Shown here one piece after another: positions 19,291-28,297 of a stretch of 35,558 bases of DNA. The translations under genes were made by a program, and so were the position numbers. Under the pieces are notes generated by a model. That model searched no databases. It worked only from the letters and a program-made list of their open reading frames with translations, and was not told where the DNA came from. The stretch is from Hondaea fermentalgiana. Lineage: Eukaryota; Sar; Bigyra; Thraustochytrida; Thraustochytriidae. The DNA is taken from positions 315,977-351,534 of the forward strand of contig NPFB01000019.1 of the NCBI GenBank assembly GCA_014084085.1. Reading direction: 5' to 3'. Positions within the stretch are counted from its first letter, which is position 1. Every line of letters begins with the position of its first letter.

Positions 19291-19321
19291 GCCACGGCCG
19301 TGCGCGCGCGACGGCCGTGGC
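19291..19321. repeat. Perfect 11-bp inverted repeat with 9-nt GC loop
   Basis: Arms gccacggccgt (19291-19301) and acggccgtggc (19311-19321) pair perfectly around gcgcgcgcg. This is a strong hairpin or cruciform candidate with a Z-DNA-prone loop. No function is established. Confidence 0.85.
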
Positions 19322-19567
19322 GGGCAGGTGCTCGCTTGTCCGCGCCCGAGAGCGCTCGAGAGCGCCCGCGGCGTTCGTTCGTCCATTCGATCGGCTCGGC
19401 GACAGGAGGAGCGGAGCGGAGACGGGTGAGAGCGCCCCGCGGGGCGACACGAGAGCGCGGGCGCCTGCAGCTGCGATGCGTGCGCGGGGGCGCCGCGTCT
19501 CGGGCAGACGATATACGTGCTAGGTGCCACCTTCTGTTGTTATGATAGCCAGTAAAGAGATAAACTT

Positions 19568-19587
19568 GAAGAAGAAGAAGAAGAAGA
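19568..19587. repeat. GAA trinucleotide repeat
   Basis: Six to seven tandem GAA units in the intergenic region. Confidence 0.85.
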
Positions 19588-20349
19588 CGAAGACGCGTCC
19601 GCGCCCGTGCCGCTGCCGCTTGCTCTGCGCTGCGCTCGCTGCGCGTGCAGATTCAGCCGTGCCCGATCTATCGATTGATTGATCGATGGATCAGTCTCAC
19701 CTTCGACATCCTTCGACATCCTGAGTGAACTCATCGATCTCGCTTCTTTCTGGCGCACTCATCGACCGCCGACCGACCAGTCCAGCTCCTGGACCGCGCA
19801 CATGCCTAGCGAAGAAGCAGCTGCAGCAGGAGGCCTATAGCCAGGCCCTTCACTGCAGGTGTCAATCACACCGATCGGTTACCTACTTCATACCCTTCTC
19901 GTATGACGATGGACTCGTACTTCCGGGGCGACGAGCGCAGGTGGAGACCAGATTCACGTGTCTCCAAGAGGGTTCGCGCCCTCCGCGACAGACTGAAGAG
20001 GGCGCAGAGGGGACGCATGCGCCACTTCCGACCGAGGCCGCTCCAGGGGCCGGGTACAGTACAGACGGGCCCTGCTCGCCCTAAGACGGCGGAGGGCGCC
20101 TTGCAGGAGCAAGCAAATTGAACCGCAAGCAGCGGGACTGCAGGCAAAAGGACATCGCGGCCTCGCAGACCGCAGAGGACTCGAGGCAGTCCGGTAACGC
20201 CAGGAGCGAGCGAGCGTACACAAGAAGGAGAGAGGAGGGAGAGCCCCGCGGCAACAGGTCCAGGTTTGACTCCAGCTCTTCTAGCGAGCGAGCGCGCACC
20301 AGCTCCAGCGGCCAGAGTTTGCGGCCCGTGAGGTACTTGCGGACAAACA

Positions 20350-21498
20350 ATGATGGCCAAGATGGACAATGGCGAGGGCTTCGATCAAGCGGCCGCTAAC
20401 CCGGCGTCTGGAATGCGGCTCCAGGGCGTGCTCATGGTGATCACGGGAGGCGTTGGCCTGGCCTTCGGCGTGATGAGCGTTTTAGCCAACACGGAACAGC
20501 TCGATGCGCTGGCCGGCGCGTGGACTGCCGGTGGCGCGTCCAAGGGGCCAGCCTCCGTGACTGCCATCAAGGGTGCCGCCGCGGCAGGCGCCGTCGTCCT
20601 GCTTGCCGGTTTCTTGGGCATCGCCTCGTTCTGCACCAAGAAGCGCATTCTGGCTATTGTGGCATTGCTGCTCGTGCTCATCAGCTCCGCCATGCAAATT
20701 GCGGGCGCCGTCCTCTTTAGCGAAACTCTCACCGTCAGCGAACAATCCCTTATTCCGCAAGCCAACTCCACCGGCGTGGCGGTGGAAGACCGTGTCTATC
20801 TTGAGGTCGGCAACGCCGTCTACAACGTGTGCTGCCAGCCCGTTTGGATTAATTCAACCAACCCAGAAATCACGAATCCTCCCAACTACCCCGGAAATTC
20901 AAGTCTGATCCCCCTGTTCCAGCAGCCCATCGATGACTGTGCTCTCGGGTACCCGCCCGATGGCGAGGGTATCCAGAAGGCCCACATTGAGGCCATCAAG
21001 GCCCTCTTGCGCAGCTGCTACTACCCGGAGGTCTTCAACCCGATCGAAGAGTATGTCCAGTCGGGCGACACGTGCAAAATTCTCGAGGGAGTCGACGCTA
21101 AGCTTGGCGCAGAACTTGAGATCCCCACGACTACCTACACCGTCATTGCTGCTCTCCGTCTCGCTGGCATTCTGCCCGACGATTACGTCATTCCGGACTG
21201 GGCAATGGTGGGTTTCCCCGCCGAGTACGCCCCTGACGGCTCGCTGGGATTCAATTGCGGTATCATGCATGCCAAGGCAATTGCATGGATCCAGCACCTC
21301 TGGATGGACGATCAAATCGGGGACTTTGTCATTGTTTGCTACGCTCTTGGTTCTGTCCAGCTCCTTTCGATTGTCTTTGTCGTGATCTACTGGGTCATTG
21401 GTGGAGGTGGCTCTGATCATGACGAATGGATGGACTATGAGACCTCTGTGGTCTCTCCGCGCGGCCAGCGCGTGCGTAATATCGATGACAAGATCTAA
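20350..21498 (+). CDS. Tetraspanin-like four-helix membrane protein
   Basis: 382 residues from ATG 20350. Hydrophobic helices lie at about 24-46, 75-95, 99-122 and 326-350. Helices 2 and 3 are joined by a very short basic turn (CTKKR), and a large loop separates helices 3 and 4, which is tetraspanin topology. The loop (about 123-325) begins its Cys set with CC at 161-162, like the tetraspanin CCG motif but reading CCQP, and also has Cys at 197, 223, 242 and 303. Possible N-glycosylation sites are NST (139-141, 168-170) and NSS (183-185). The loop is about 200 residues, longer than in most animal tetraspanins. The C-terminal tail is short and charged. Tetraspanins organise membrane microdomains. 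Resemblance is structural rather than by strong motif identity, so a separate protist four-helix family remains possible. Confidence 0.6.
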   Translation: MMAKMDNGEGFDQAAANPASGMRLQGVLMVITGGVGLAFGVMSVLANTEQLDALAGAWTAGGASKGPASVTAIKGAAAAGAVVLLAGFLGIASFCTKKRILAIVALLLVLISSAMQIAGAVLFSETLTVSEQSLIPQANSTGVAVEDRVYLEVGNAVYNVCCQPVWINSTNPEITNPPNYPGNSSLIPLFQQPIDDCALGYPPDGEGIQKAHIEAIKALLRSCYYPEVFNPIEEYVQSGDTCKILEGVDAKLGAELEIPTTTYTVIAALRLAGILPDDYVIPDWAMVGFPAEYAPDGSLGFNCGIMHAKAIAWIQHLWMDDQIGDFVIVCYALGSVQLLSIVFVVIYWVIGGGGSDHDEWMDYETSVVSPRGQRVRNIDDKI

Positions 21499-22246
21499 AA
21501 AGTGTCTCTCACTTCGATATTTACACATGCCTCTGCCTGCGCAGATTCGAGCGTTACCCTCGTTGATCAGATCGCCACGGTCTGCCAGCCCCGCTTGCTT
21601 CTGCGTTGGCGGCGCAGATGAAGAAGCGGACCACTTCCTCCTATGTTACTTTCTCATTTTTATCACGCGCCAACCTTCGTAATTATTCTTTTCTGATGTT
21701 TGCCGTCGTTTGCTGTTTGGGACAGCCGCTTTCATCGCTTGCCAGTGAGCACCTTTTTTTTCCAATTGTCGTCAAAATGCACCACGTATAAACGTTGGTG
21801 AAAGAGACGGGATGCGCTTTGCGTCTGAAAGGCGGATTCCCTGCGTTCCCATCGATTCATGTGCGCAACGCAGAACCAATACTTCTCCTTCCTTGTTGTT
21901 ATTAGTAGTATGAATCCGGGCGGCTAGCGAATGAACGGATAGTTTGCCTCTTGTCTGGGCGAAAACATTCATTTCTTTAGACCCAACGAAGCAAGGGGCG
22001 AGCACTCGAGCGAGCGCGCACGCGTGAACGCACGCAAACACGCGCGCACGCACGTACGCGCGCACGCACGCACGTACGCGCGCACGCACGCACGCGGACC
22101 TAACCCGCTTGCTTGCGCGGCCTCCACGGCCTTTGCGCGGTTGGCACAGTTTGCACGTGAGCACAGCGTACTCCTTGACGCTCGTCCGTCTACGTCGCCT
22201 GCTCCCGCCTCTTAAAATCAAGCTGTTCTGGATTTAGTGAAACATC
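21499..22246. other. Intergenic region upstream of the GT41 gene
   Basis: Contains the 3' flank of the tetraspanin-like gene, then the promoter of the GT41 gene. A T-rich stretch lies near 21751-21765. A long alternating CGCACG tract at 22029-22096 is annotated separately. No gene is seen. Confidence 0.55.
22029..22096. repeat. CGCACG-type alternating purine-pyrimidine tract
   Basis: About 68 bases of CGCACG, CGTACG and CGCG units, almost perfectly alternating. It ends about 150 bases before the GT41 start codon. Such sequence is prone to Z-DNA. Confidence 0.85.
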
Positions 22247-25201
22247 ATGGCGGACACAATCATACCTGGCGCAAACGCCAATTTGCTGGACAACGACGAG
22301 GCAGTGGGACAAAATTTGCTTCGATTGGCATCCGAAAAAGGCACGCTCGGCACATTTGGACTCACTGGGACTTCGGAGTCCTCCGAGTCAGCGACGCTCG
22401 CCAAGTCGCGAGACCTTTTCGAATGTGGCAAGCTTCACGAATGCGTTCGCGTCTGCGAAGAGGCCTATGCACATGATGCACGCGACCGAGAAAATTTGCT
22501 TCTTTTGGGCGCTGCGCACTATAGCCTCGGGAACTTTAGCGAAGGCATCTTTTATAACCAGCAAGCCATCAGAGTCGACTCTAGCTTCGCTGAGGCCTAC
22601 TCTAATCTGGGCAACTGCCTTCGCGAACTCGGCGATATTCAAGCCGCAGTAGAGTTCTACCTCAAGGCAATCAAACTGAAACCGCGACTCAGTGACGCCT
22701 ACAACAACCTGGCCTGCGCGTACCTGCAACTAGGCCGTACCAAGCAAGCCACGGAAACCTTTCAGATGGCCTTGGTCCTCCAACCTGGCCTCGTCGACGC
22801 GCTCTGCAATCTTGGGACACTACACCGCGCTCAGGGAAAAATGGACGAGGCTCGCAAGTGTTTTCTCGAGGCTGTGAAAGCCGAACCAGGCTGTGCCCTG
22901 GCATGGTCGGGCATGGCCGGTATCTTTTACGAGGATGGCGAGCTCGACACTGCAATCGGATACTACGAGGAATCAATTCGTCTCCGCCCTGACGCAGACA
23001 CGGAAAATAATTTTGGAAACGCTCTGCGCGCGGCGGGCCGTCTTGACGACGCCAGGGCAGCGTACAAACGCGCCATCGCCCTCCGGCCAGACTTTGCCGT
23101 TGCCCACGCCAATGCCGGAATTCTGCACTTTGACACCGGCGATGTAGCCGAGGCTATCAAGCGACTCCGACACGCCCTTCTCCTTGAGCCGTCTTTGCCT
23201 GACGCTCTCAACAGTCTTGGAAGCGCTCTTGCCGCTACCGGCGACGCCGACGGCGCACTCGATAATTACCGCCGCTGCATTCGTGCCAAGCCAGATCACC
23301 CACATGCATACAACAATCTTGGAGTGCTTTTGCGACATAAGCGAGGCATGCTCAAGGAAGCCACGCAATGCTTTGCGACGGCCTGCAAGCTCATGCCAAA
23401 ATTTGCCGCCGCGCAGAGTAACCTTGCCAGTGCGCTGCAGGAGCAGGGCAAGATCGACCAAGCTCTTGCTCACTATCAGGAGGCCATTGCCGTTGATCCT
23501 ACTTTTGCCGCAGGATACTGCAACCTAGGCTGCGCCTATCGTGCCATGGGCCGGACCACCGAGGCAATCAAGTGTTTCACAACTGCAATTCGCCTCGACG
23601 CCAAGCTCGGAGCAGCGTATCACCTTCTTGGCTGCGCCTACCGCGACGCCGATCGCTGTGATGATGCCATTTCGTGCTTCCGAAAGGCGCTCGTTCTAAA
23701 GCCTGGTTTTCCTGATGCATCTGTTGCTTTAGCCCATACGCTGGCCATTATTTGCGATTGGCGCACGCGCAAAGCTGACGCACTTGCTTTTTACGAGGTC
23801 GCACGGGCCCAGGCTTCGGCAAGCTCAGATCTCGAGGTTCCGCCCCCACTTTCGGCGCACCCTTCACAGACGCAAGCCTTTGCGCTGCACGAGGAACTCA
23901 GCGACGACCTAAAGACGCTCTTTGGGCTTAGTGGGGCACACGCGGCGCGTCTCGAGCGGATTCTCGACTCCCGGTCAGGAGGAACGCGCTTCAAGTTTCG
24001 CGCTCGTAAGCCAGATGAACGTCTACGCGTCGGCTACGTGTCTGCCCACTTGGGTAACGAACCCCTTGGTTTTGCTCTTCAGGGCCTCTTTTCCGCGCAC
24101 GATGAGAACGAGTTCGAAATCTTTGTGTACGCGGCATCACCAAGCGAGCAGTCCCGAGAACGCCGCCGCATTGAGCGCGAAGCTGAACACTTTTGCCCGA
24201 TTGATGGCTTGTCCGCGCAAGAGGCCGCCAAAACCATTCATGCCGACGGGATTCATGTGCTCATCGATCTCGATGGCTACGCGGTCGGCGCCAGAACCGA
24301 CGTCTTTGCGCTGCGTCCGGCTCCCATTCAGATTGCGATGCCCGTCTTCCATCTCGTACCTTTGTGCGCAAGTTTCTACGATTTTGTGATCACAGACGAA
24401 GAGATTGGCAAGGCGCGCGACGCGCCGCGATCAAGGGCAAGCGGTGAGCTCGTCGACGACAAAGGCGAGAGTATCACCAATCTCTGGCCAATCGACAGGC
24501 GACTTTTGCTGCCGCGTTGTCTCATGGTTGCGGACCACAAGGACAGCGCTCGCGAGGTTCTCGAGCCCTCTGCCGGGATCACGAGGTCCACGTATGGCCT
24601 CGAGGAGTCTGACTTTGTCTTTGCCTGTTTCACGCGAACGTCCAAGATTGATCCACAGACATTTGCGACTTGGTGCAATATTCTGGAACGCGTCCCACGC
24701 AGTGTGCTTTGGTTACTCGAGACGCCAAAGCTTGCCGAGGCTAATCTCAAGGCCGAGGTACGAGCGCGCGGTATTCGTGAAGATCGCCTTGTCTTTGCCA
24801 AACCTGAACCACGACGAGAGCATCTGCAGCGTCTCTTTCTCGCCGATCTCGTGTTGGACACCCCACTTTGCAACCATCACGCGAGTGCGCTCGATGTGCT
24901 TTGGGCCGGAGTGCCTCTGCTCACTTGCACAGGGCCGCGCATGGCTTCGCGCGTGGTCTCGAGCATGGCCAAGGCTGTGGGACTTGATTCGCGCCTCACC
25001 ACTTCTTCGATGCAGGAGTACGAAGACCGTGCCGTGGAAATGGCAAAGCAAACCGATGCGCTGTGGAGGATCCGCAAGACTCTCGAGCAGGACCGCCTCG
25101 GCTCCCAGCTCTTTGACGTGCAGAACTTTGCAAATACACTCGAGAAAAGCCTCGCCAAAGTTTGGGTCGCTTACGAAGGCGGCGACATTGCGTCTCTCTG
25201 A
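22247..25201 (+). CDS. TPR-containing GT41 (OGT/SPINDLY-type) glycosyltransferase homologue with altered active-site motifs
   Basis: 984 residues. OGT-type enzymes move GlcNAc (or fucose in plant SPINDLY) onto Ser/Thr of nuclear and cytosolic proteins. Residues about 50-495 form about 12 TPRs with clear 34-residue spacing (for example AYSNLGNCLRELGD, AYNNLACAYLQLGR). The GT41 region starts near 590. Conserved blocks are LRVGYVSAHLGNEP (593-606), ADGIHVLIDLDGY (666-678), LRPAPIQ (689-695), KIDP (800-803), SVLWLLETP (819-827), LADLVLDTPLCN (865-876) and LDVLWAG (882-888). Compared with human OGT as I recall it, Lys842, His901, His920 and Asp925 have counterparts at K800, H859, H878 and D883. 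The catalytic-base His498 is E605, the GYPGTSG loop reads VFHLVPL, Gln839 is R797 and Thr921 is A879. The protein may be a divergent or inactive transferase. The ATG is in a good context (catcATGg). Confidence 0.88.
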   Translation: MADTIIPGANANLLDNDEAVGQNLLRLASEKGTLGTFGLTGTSESSESATLAKSRDLFECGKLHECVRVCEEAYAHDARDRENLLLLGAAHYSLGNFSEGIFYNQQAIRVDSSFAEAYSNLGNCLRELGDIQAAVEFYLKAIKLKPRLSDAYNNLACAYLQLGRTKQATETFQMALVLQPGLVDALCNLGTLHRAQGKMDEARKCFLEAVKAEPGCALAWSGMAGIFYEDGELDTAIGYYEESIRLRPDADTENNFGNALRAAGRLDDARAAYKRAIALRPDFAVAHANAGILHFDTGDVAEAIKRLRHALLLEPSLPDALNSLGSALAATGDADGALDNYRRCIRAKPDHPHAYNNLGVLLRHKRGMLKEATQCFATACKLMPKFAAAQSNLASALQEQGKIDQALAHYQEAIAVDPTFAAGYCNLGCAYRAMGRTTEAIKCFTTAIRLDAKLGAAYHLLGCAYRDADRCDDAISCFRKALVLKPGFPDASVALAHTLAIICDWRTRKADALAFYEVARAQASASSDLEVPPPLSAHPSQTQAFALHEELSDDLKTLFGLSGAHAARLERILDSRSGGTRFKFRARKPDERLRVGYVSAHLGNEPLGFALQGLFSAHDENEFEIFVYAASPSEQSRERRRIEREAEHFCPIDGLSAQEAAKTIHADGIHVLIDLDGYAVGARTDVFALRPAPIQIAMPVFHLVPLCASFYDFVITDEEIGKARDAPRSRASGELVDDKGESITNLWPIDRRLLLPRCLMVADHKDSAREVLEPSAGITRSTYGLEESDFVFACFTRTSKIDPQTFATWCNILERVPRSVLWLLETPKLAEANLKAEVRARGIREDRLVFAKPEPRREHLQRLFLADLVLDTPLCNHHASALDVLWAGVPLLTCTGPRMASRVVSSMAKAVGLDSRLTTSSMQEYEDRAVEMAKQTDALWRIRKTLEQDRLGSQLFDVQNFANTLEKSLAKVWVAYEGGDIASL

Positions 25202-25808
25202 TCATCTTGTCCAACCATAGCATCTTGTGATTTTTGATATCTTTCTTTTGGCACCATTGTCTTTTTCTGCTCGTCGACGTAATATACAAAGTAGCGTGCG
25301 ATGCGAGCCTCGATCTCCCATCAGCCAGCCGCCCGCGATCAGCCAGCCACGCTGCTTGCCTGTGTGTTTTTGTCTCCTGCGGTCCAGGGTCAAGTTCTAT
25401 TCGTTCTAATCGATCCAAACTTGCCTCCGGTGGATGAAGATTGCTTGACATGAGTTAGCAGACTGACAACATCGCTTGCGCGCGCCCTCGGTCGCGACCT
25501 GTCTGCATCTGCGCGAGCCCGTCGCGAGCGCATCGCGCGCCCACGCCGTGCTCGCTGAGGCGTCGCCGCCCCGCGCCTCCGCTCCGCGCTCAGCGCAGCG
25601 GCGGCGAGCGCGCTCTGCTTTGAGCGGTTGTGGCGAAGCGCGAAGCAAAGATCGAAGGGAAAAGGAGAAGATAAAAAACCGCGACAGCGAAGCCGACGGA
25701 AGCACGTGCACGCGGGGCACCGCGGCAGCAGCAGTACCGGCAGCGGCGGCAGCGGTAGTAGCGGCAGCACCAGCTTGATAGACGGTCAGCGACTTTAGCA
25801 TCGGGAAC
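25202..25808. other. Intergenic region between GT41 and PAT1 genes
   Basis: Both genes read rightward, so this holds the 3' flank of one and the promoter of the other. It turns strongly GC-rich near 25480-25620 and carries GGC/GCA repeats (about 25720-25770) shortly before the PAT1 ATG. No gene is seen. Confidence 0.5.
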
Positions 25809-27857
25809 ATGGGTGATCAGGGCGGCTACAATGCAGCCAACGTGCTTGACGATATGCGCAAGCTCAACCTCGTGGCGCCTGCTGCAACGTACGCGAGTGC
25901 GGCGAACCAGCCGCCGCCGCAACAGCAGCAGCATCAGCAACATCAGCAGCAGACGGACTACGGTTTGCAGAATGCGCAAGATCGCATGCAGCGCCTTGGC
26001 CAAATGGATCAGGTCGACTTTGAGGCCGACCAGCTGGCGTCGGCGCTAGAGTTTGCGTTGTCTGATGATCAGCCTCAACACCAGCACCAGCACCAGCACC
26101 AACAGATTCAAGCGCCGCAGTCACAGTCGCACCCCGCTCCGCAAGCTTTTCAGGCACCGCCTCCTGGGTATGGTGGTCCTCCTCCTCCGCCTCATCAGCA
26201 CCAGATGCCACCGCCTCAAGGCGGGTCCTTTCCCGGCCCGCCCCCGCCTGGCATGCACCCGCAAGGAATGAACATGGGCGGAGGCGGCCCGCCTGGGCCG
26301 CCTCCGGGCGTCTACGGACAACCAAACATGATGATGATGCCCCCGCAAGGCCCGCCTCCCGGGGCGTACTACCCGCTCCCTCCGCGACCGCATCTGCCCC
26401 CTCCTGTTGGATTCCATGACCCGTTCGCCCCGCCTCCGGGCTCGTCTTCTTCTTCCTCCTCTGGTCCGTCTGACGGTCAATCCACATCGGAGCATTGGCC
26501 TGCTAGCGAAGGCCTCCCGTACCAACCGATTCGATACTCGGAGCGCATGCGTCTCCGAAACACCAAACGGATGTCGGGCGCCGAGCTCTTTCGGATTGTT
26601 TCGCACCAGGGCATGGCTCTTTCTAGCGGTGATGAATTTGACGACAACTACTACGCCATCAAGCTCGAGGAAAAGCGGCAAAAGGAATACATGCAGTCGC
26701 AAATGGGATCGGCGCAAAAGTCTCGACCGGGCGACCTTTTGGCAGAGATGCAAGCCCTTCTCAGCGGTTCGGCGGCGTCCGCCATGAACATGCTTCACAT
26801 CCGTGGGCCTCTGCCCGTGTCGGAGCTTCCGGGATACACGAACACGGCGCAGTTCAGCAAGGCTTCCCTTGTTCGCAAGACGAAGACCTGGCACGAGTCC
26901 AACAGCGTGCTCGGACGTTCGGTCAAGACCAACTTGAAGCGCCCACGCGAGCTCATTGCCATGCAGCAACAACAGCAGCAAAACAGCCAAAAGCAAGATG
27001 GTTCTGCCGAGGAAAAGGCGAACTCGAATGATAAGACGGCCGAGAGCAAGAGCAACGGGGGCCAGGGCACGTTCCAGGGACAAATTTGGGTCATGCGTGG
27101 TATTCTGGAGCGTATCGCTCGCAAGCTCTTCGAGATCGAGGACGTACATCGGCTCCTGGAGGCCAAGCTGGAGTCGGTGCGCGGCGATCAGCTGCGCCAT
27201 CAGCATGATAGCGACTACGGCGACGTCAAGAACGCCATTAGCACGCTGCAACAGAAACAGCTCGTCCTGTGCAACGCGCTCGGTGAGCTCTTGGGGTACC
27301 CCTCGGCTCTGGACGAAGCTGGCGCCTACGATCCGTCGGTGGACGTGGAGCTCGTCGACGGCTGGGAGGCGCTGTTCCTCCTCATCTGGACCCCCAAGGG
27401 TCGCCAGCTCGTCCTGCGCGCCATTCCGTGCCTGCTCAAGCCGCACCTCCGCTCTATTCTGCGCACTTTTTGCACGAACTGCGCTTACTTTGTGTGCCGC
27501 AACCCAGACGGTCAAGACGAAGATCCCGTCACGGACGAGGAAGCCCGAATCGATTTGCTTGCCGCTGCCACCTTTGCTGACGAGTTCCGCCATGTCGAGG
27601 ATCTCTCCTTTGTCACAAAGTGCCTGGAGCTCACGCGGACAGTTTTCGAGCAGCACCCGCCTGTGCTCAGCGTCTTTGTTCACATTCCTGCCGGTCAGGA
27701 GGTGATCCGTACGATGCTGCAGCATGGCAAAGCTCTTTCGGGCAACCACGCGCAGGGTTCTCCCCAGCAGCAAGCTTGGCAGACTGCTTCGGAAAGTTTT
27801 TACGCAATCATGCAAAAGGCCGTTGCTGCGCTCGAGCAGACTCAGAACGAACAGTGA
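25809..27857 (+). CDS. PAT1-like mRNA decapping activator
   Basis: 682 residues. PAT1 bridges deadenylated mRNA, the LSM1-7 ring, the DDX6 helicase and the decapping enzyme in cytoplasmic P-bodies. The first 235 residues are low complexity: Gln/His runs at 37-48 and 88-99, then a Pro/Gly/Met-rich stretch at 105-210 and a Ser run at 212-218. The conserved middle follows: RMSGAELFRIVSHQGM (254-269), DDNYYAIKLEEKR (278-290), then a block with LGRSVKTNLKRPRELI, the family's 'LGKxxxxSxxxPRxLI'-like element. From about 430 the protein is helical, starting with the RIARKLFEIEDVHRLLEAKL segment and resembling the C-terminal PAT1 superhelix. Size is near that of animal and yeast PAT1. The start is ATG 25809 (aacATGg). 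The Gln and Pro stretches are coded by CAG/CCG repeats and fit the disordered N-terminus of the family. Confidence 0.83.
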   Translation: MGDQGGYNAANVLDDMRKLNLVAPAATYASAANQPPPQQQQHQQHQQQTDYGLQNAQDRMQRLGQMDQVDFEADQLASALEFALSDDQPQHQHQHQHQQIQAPQSQSHPAPQAFQAPPPGYGGPPPPPHQHQMPPPQGGSFPGPPPPGMHPQGMNMGGGGPPGPPPGVYGQPNMMMMPPQGPPPGAYYPLPPRPHLPPPVGFHDPFAPPPGSSSSSSSGPSDGQSTSEHWPASEGLPYQPIRYSERMRLRNTKRMSGAELFRIVSHQGMALSSGDEFDDNYYAIKLEEKRQKEYMQSQMGSAQKSRPGDLLAEMQALLSGSAASAMNMLHIRGPLPVSELPGYTNTAQFSKASLVRKTKTWHESNSVLGRSVKTNLKRPRELIAMQQQQQQNSQKQDGSAEEKANSNDKTAESKSNGGQGTFQGQIWVMRGILERIARKLFEIEDVHRLLEAKLESVRGDQLRHQHDSDYGDVKNAISTLQQKQLVLCNALGELLGYPSALDEAGAYDPSVDVELVDGWEALFLLIWTPKGRQLVLRAIPCLLKPHLRSILRTFCTNCAYFVCRNPDGQDEDPVTDEEARIDLLAAATFADEFRHVEDLSFVTKCLELTRTVFEQHPPVLSVFVHIPAGQEVIRTMLQHGKALSGNHAQGSPQQQAWQTASESFYAIMQKAVAALEQTQNEQ

Positions 27858-28297
27858 ACGCAGAGCCTACTCTCTTCGTACTGCGCTTTGTGCGTGTCAA
27901 CAATGCCCCCCGAGCAGGATAATAGACTTTTCGTTACAACATTCGATATTCCTTTAACGCAGCATCTCTTTCTGCATACGTCATAGTGTGTTGGTTTCCT
28001 TGAAGTTTCTTTTTCGAAACAAATGAGATGCTGGCTGGCCAGTGCCGAAGATGACTCGCAGTCAACGCAATTCCTTTTCTTCAATGGGCCAACTCATGGA
28101 TGTTGATGCCAATCGACGGCTTGAGCTTATTTTGAGCAAAATCATTCTTCGAAGTCTCTGCTTGTGATTTGTGAAGGCCGATTGGGACATTTCCCTCTGT
28201 CGAGGCAAGACAAGGCAAGGAAGGATGCGAAAGGCTTGATTGTTCAGGAAGAAATAATTGAAAAAAGAGCAGGAACGTGCACGGCACTAAGCCTTGA
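27858..28297. other. Convergent 3' intergenic region (PAT1 / SARAF)
   Basis: 440 bases between two converging stop codons, AT-richer than the flanking genes, with T-rich stretches and aataattgaaaaaagagc near 28253. It should hold both 3' UTRs and poly(A) sites. No gene is seen. Confidence 0.5.

Larger units (their letters stand above)
19061..20349. other. Intergenic region with many simple repeats and inverted repeats
   Basis: Holds the 3' flank of the IWR1 gene and the promoter of the tetraspanin-like gene. It contains a GGC/GCA run right after the stop (about 19072-19102), a palindrome at 19192-19207, a GC hairpin at 19291-19321, a GAA run at 19568-19587, TTGA/TCGA repeats near 19674-19690, and GAGC runs near 20205 and 20284. 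Open frames here lack domains; no gene is called. Confidence 0.55.

Noticed and set aside
17879..19450. 523-codon minus-strand open frame antisense to the IWR1 gene
   Set aside because: Arg/Ala/Val-rich shadow made by GC-rich codons and GAC repeats of the real gene; no domain, and it overlaps all IWR1 hallmark motifs.
20899..21528. 209-codon minus-strand frame antisense to the tetraspanin-like gene
   Set aside because: Shadow frame without domains; the plus-strand frame has four clean membrane helices.
22029..22096. CGCACG tract as a CRISPR-like or other direct-repeat array
   Set aside because: It is a simple alternating repeat without spacers, in a eukaryotic intergenic region.
26121..27815. 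564-codon minus-strand open frame antisense to the PAT1 gene
   Set aside because: Shadow frame; low-complexity Arg/His/Leu sequence, while the plus strand carries PAT1 motifs.
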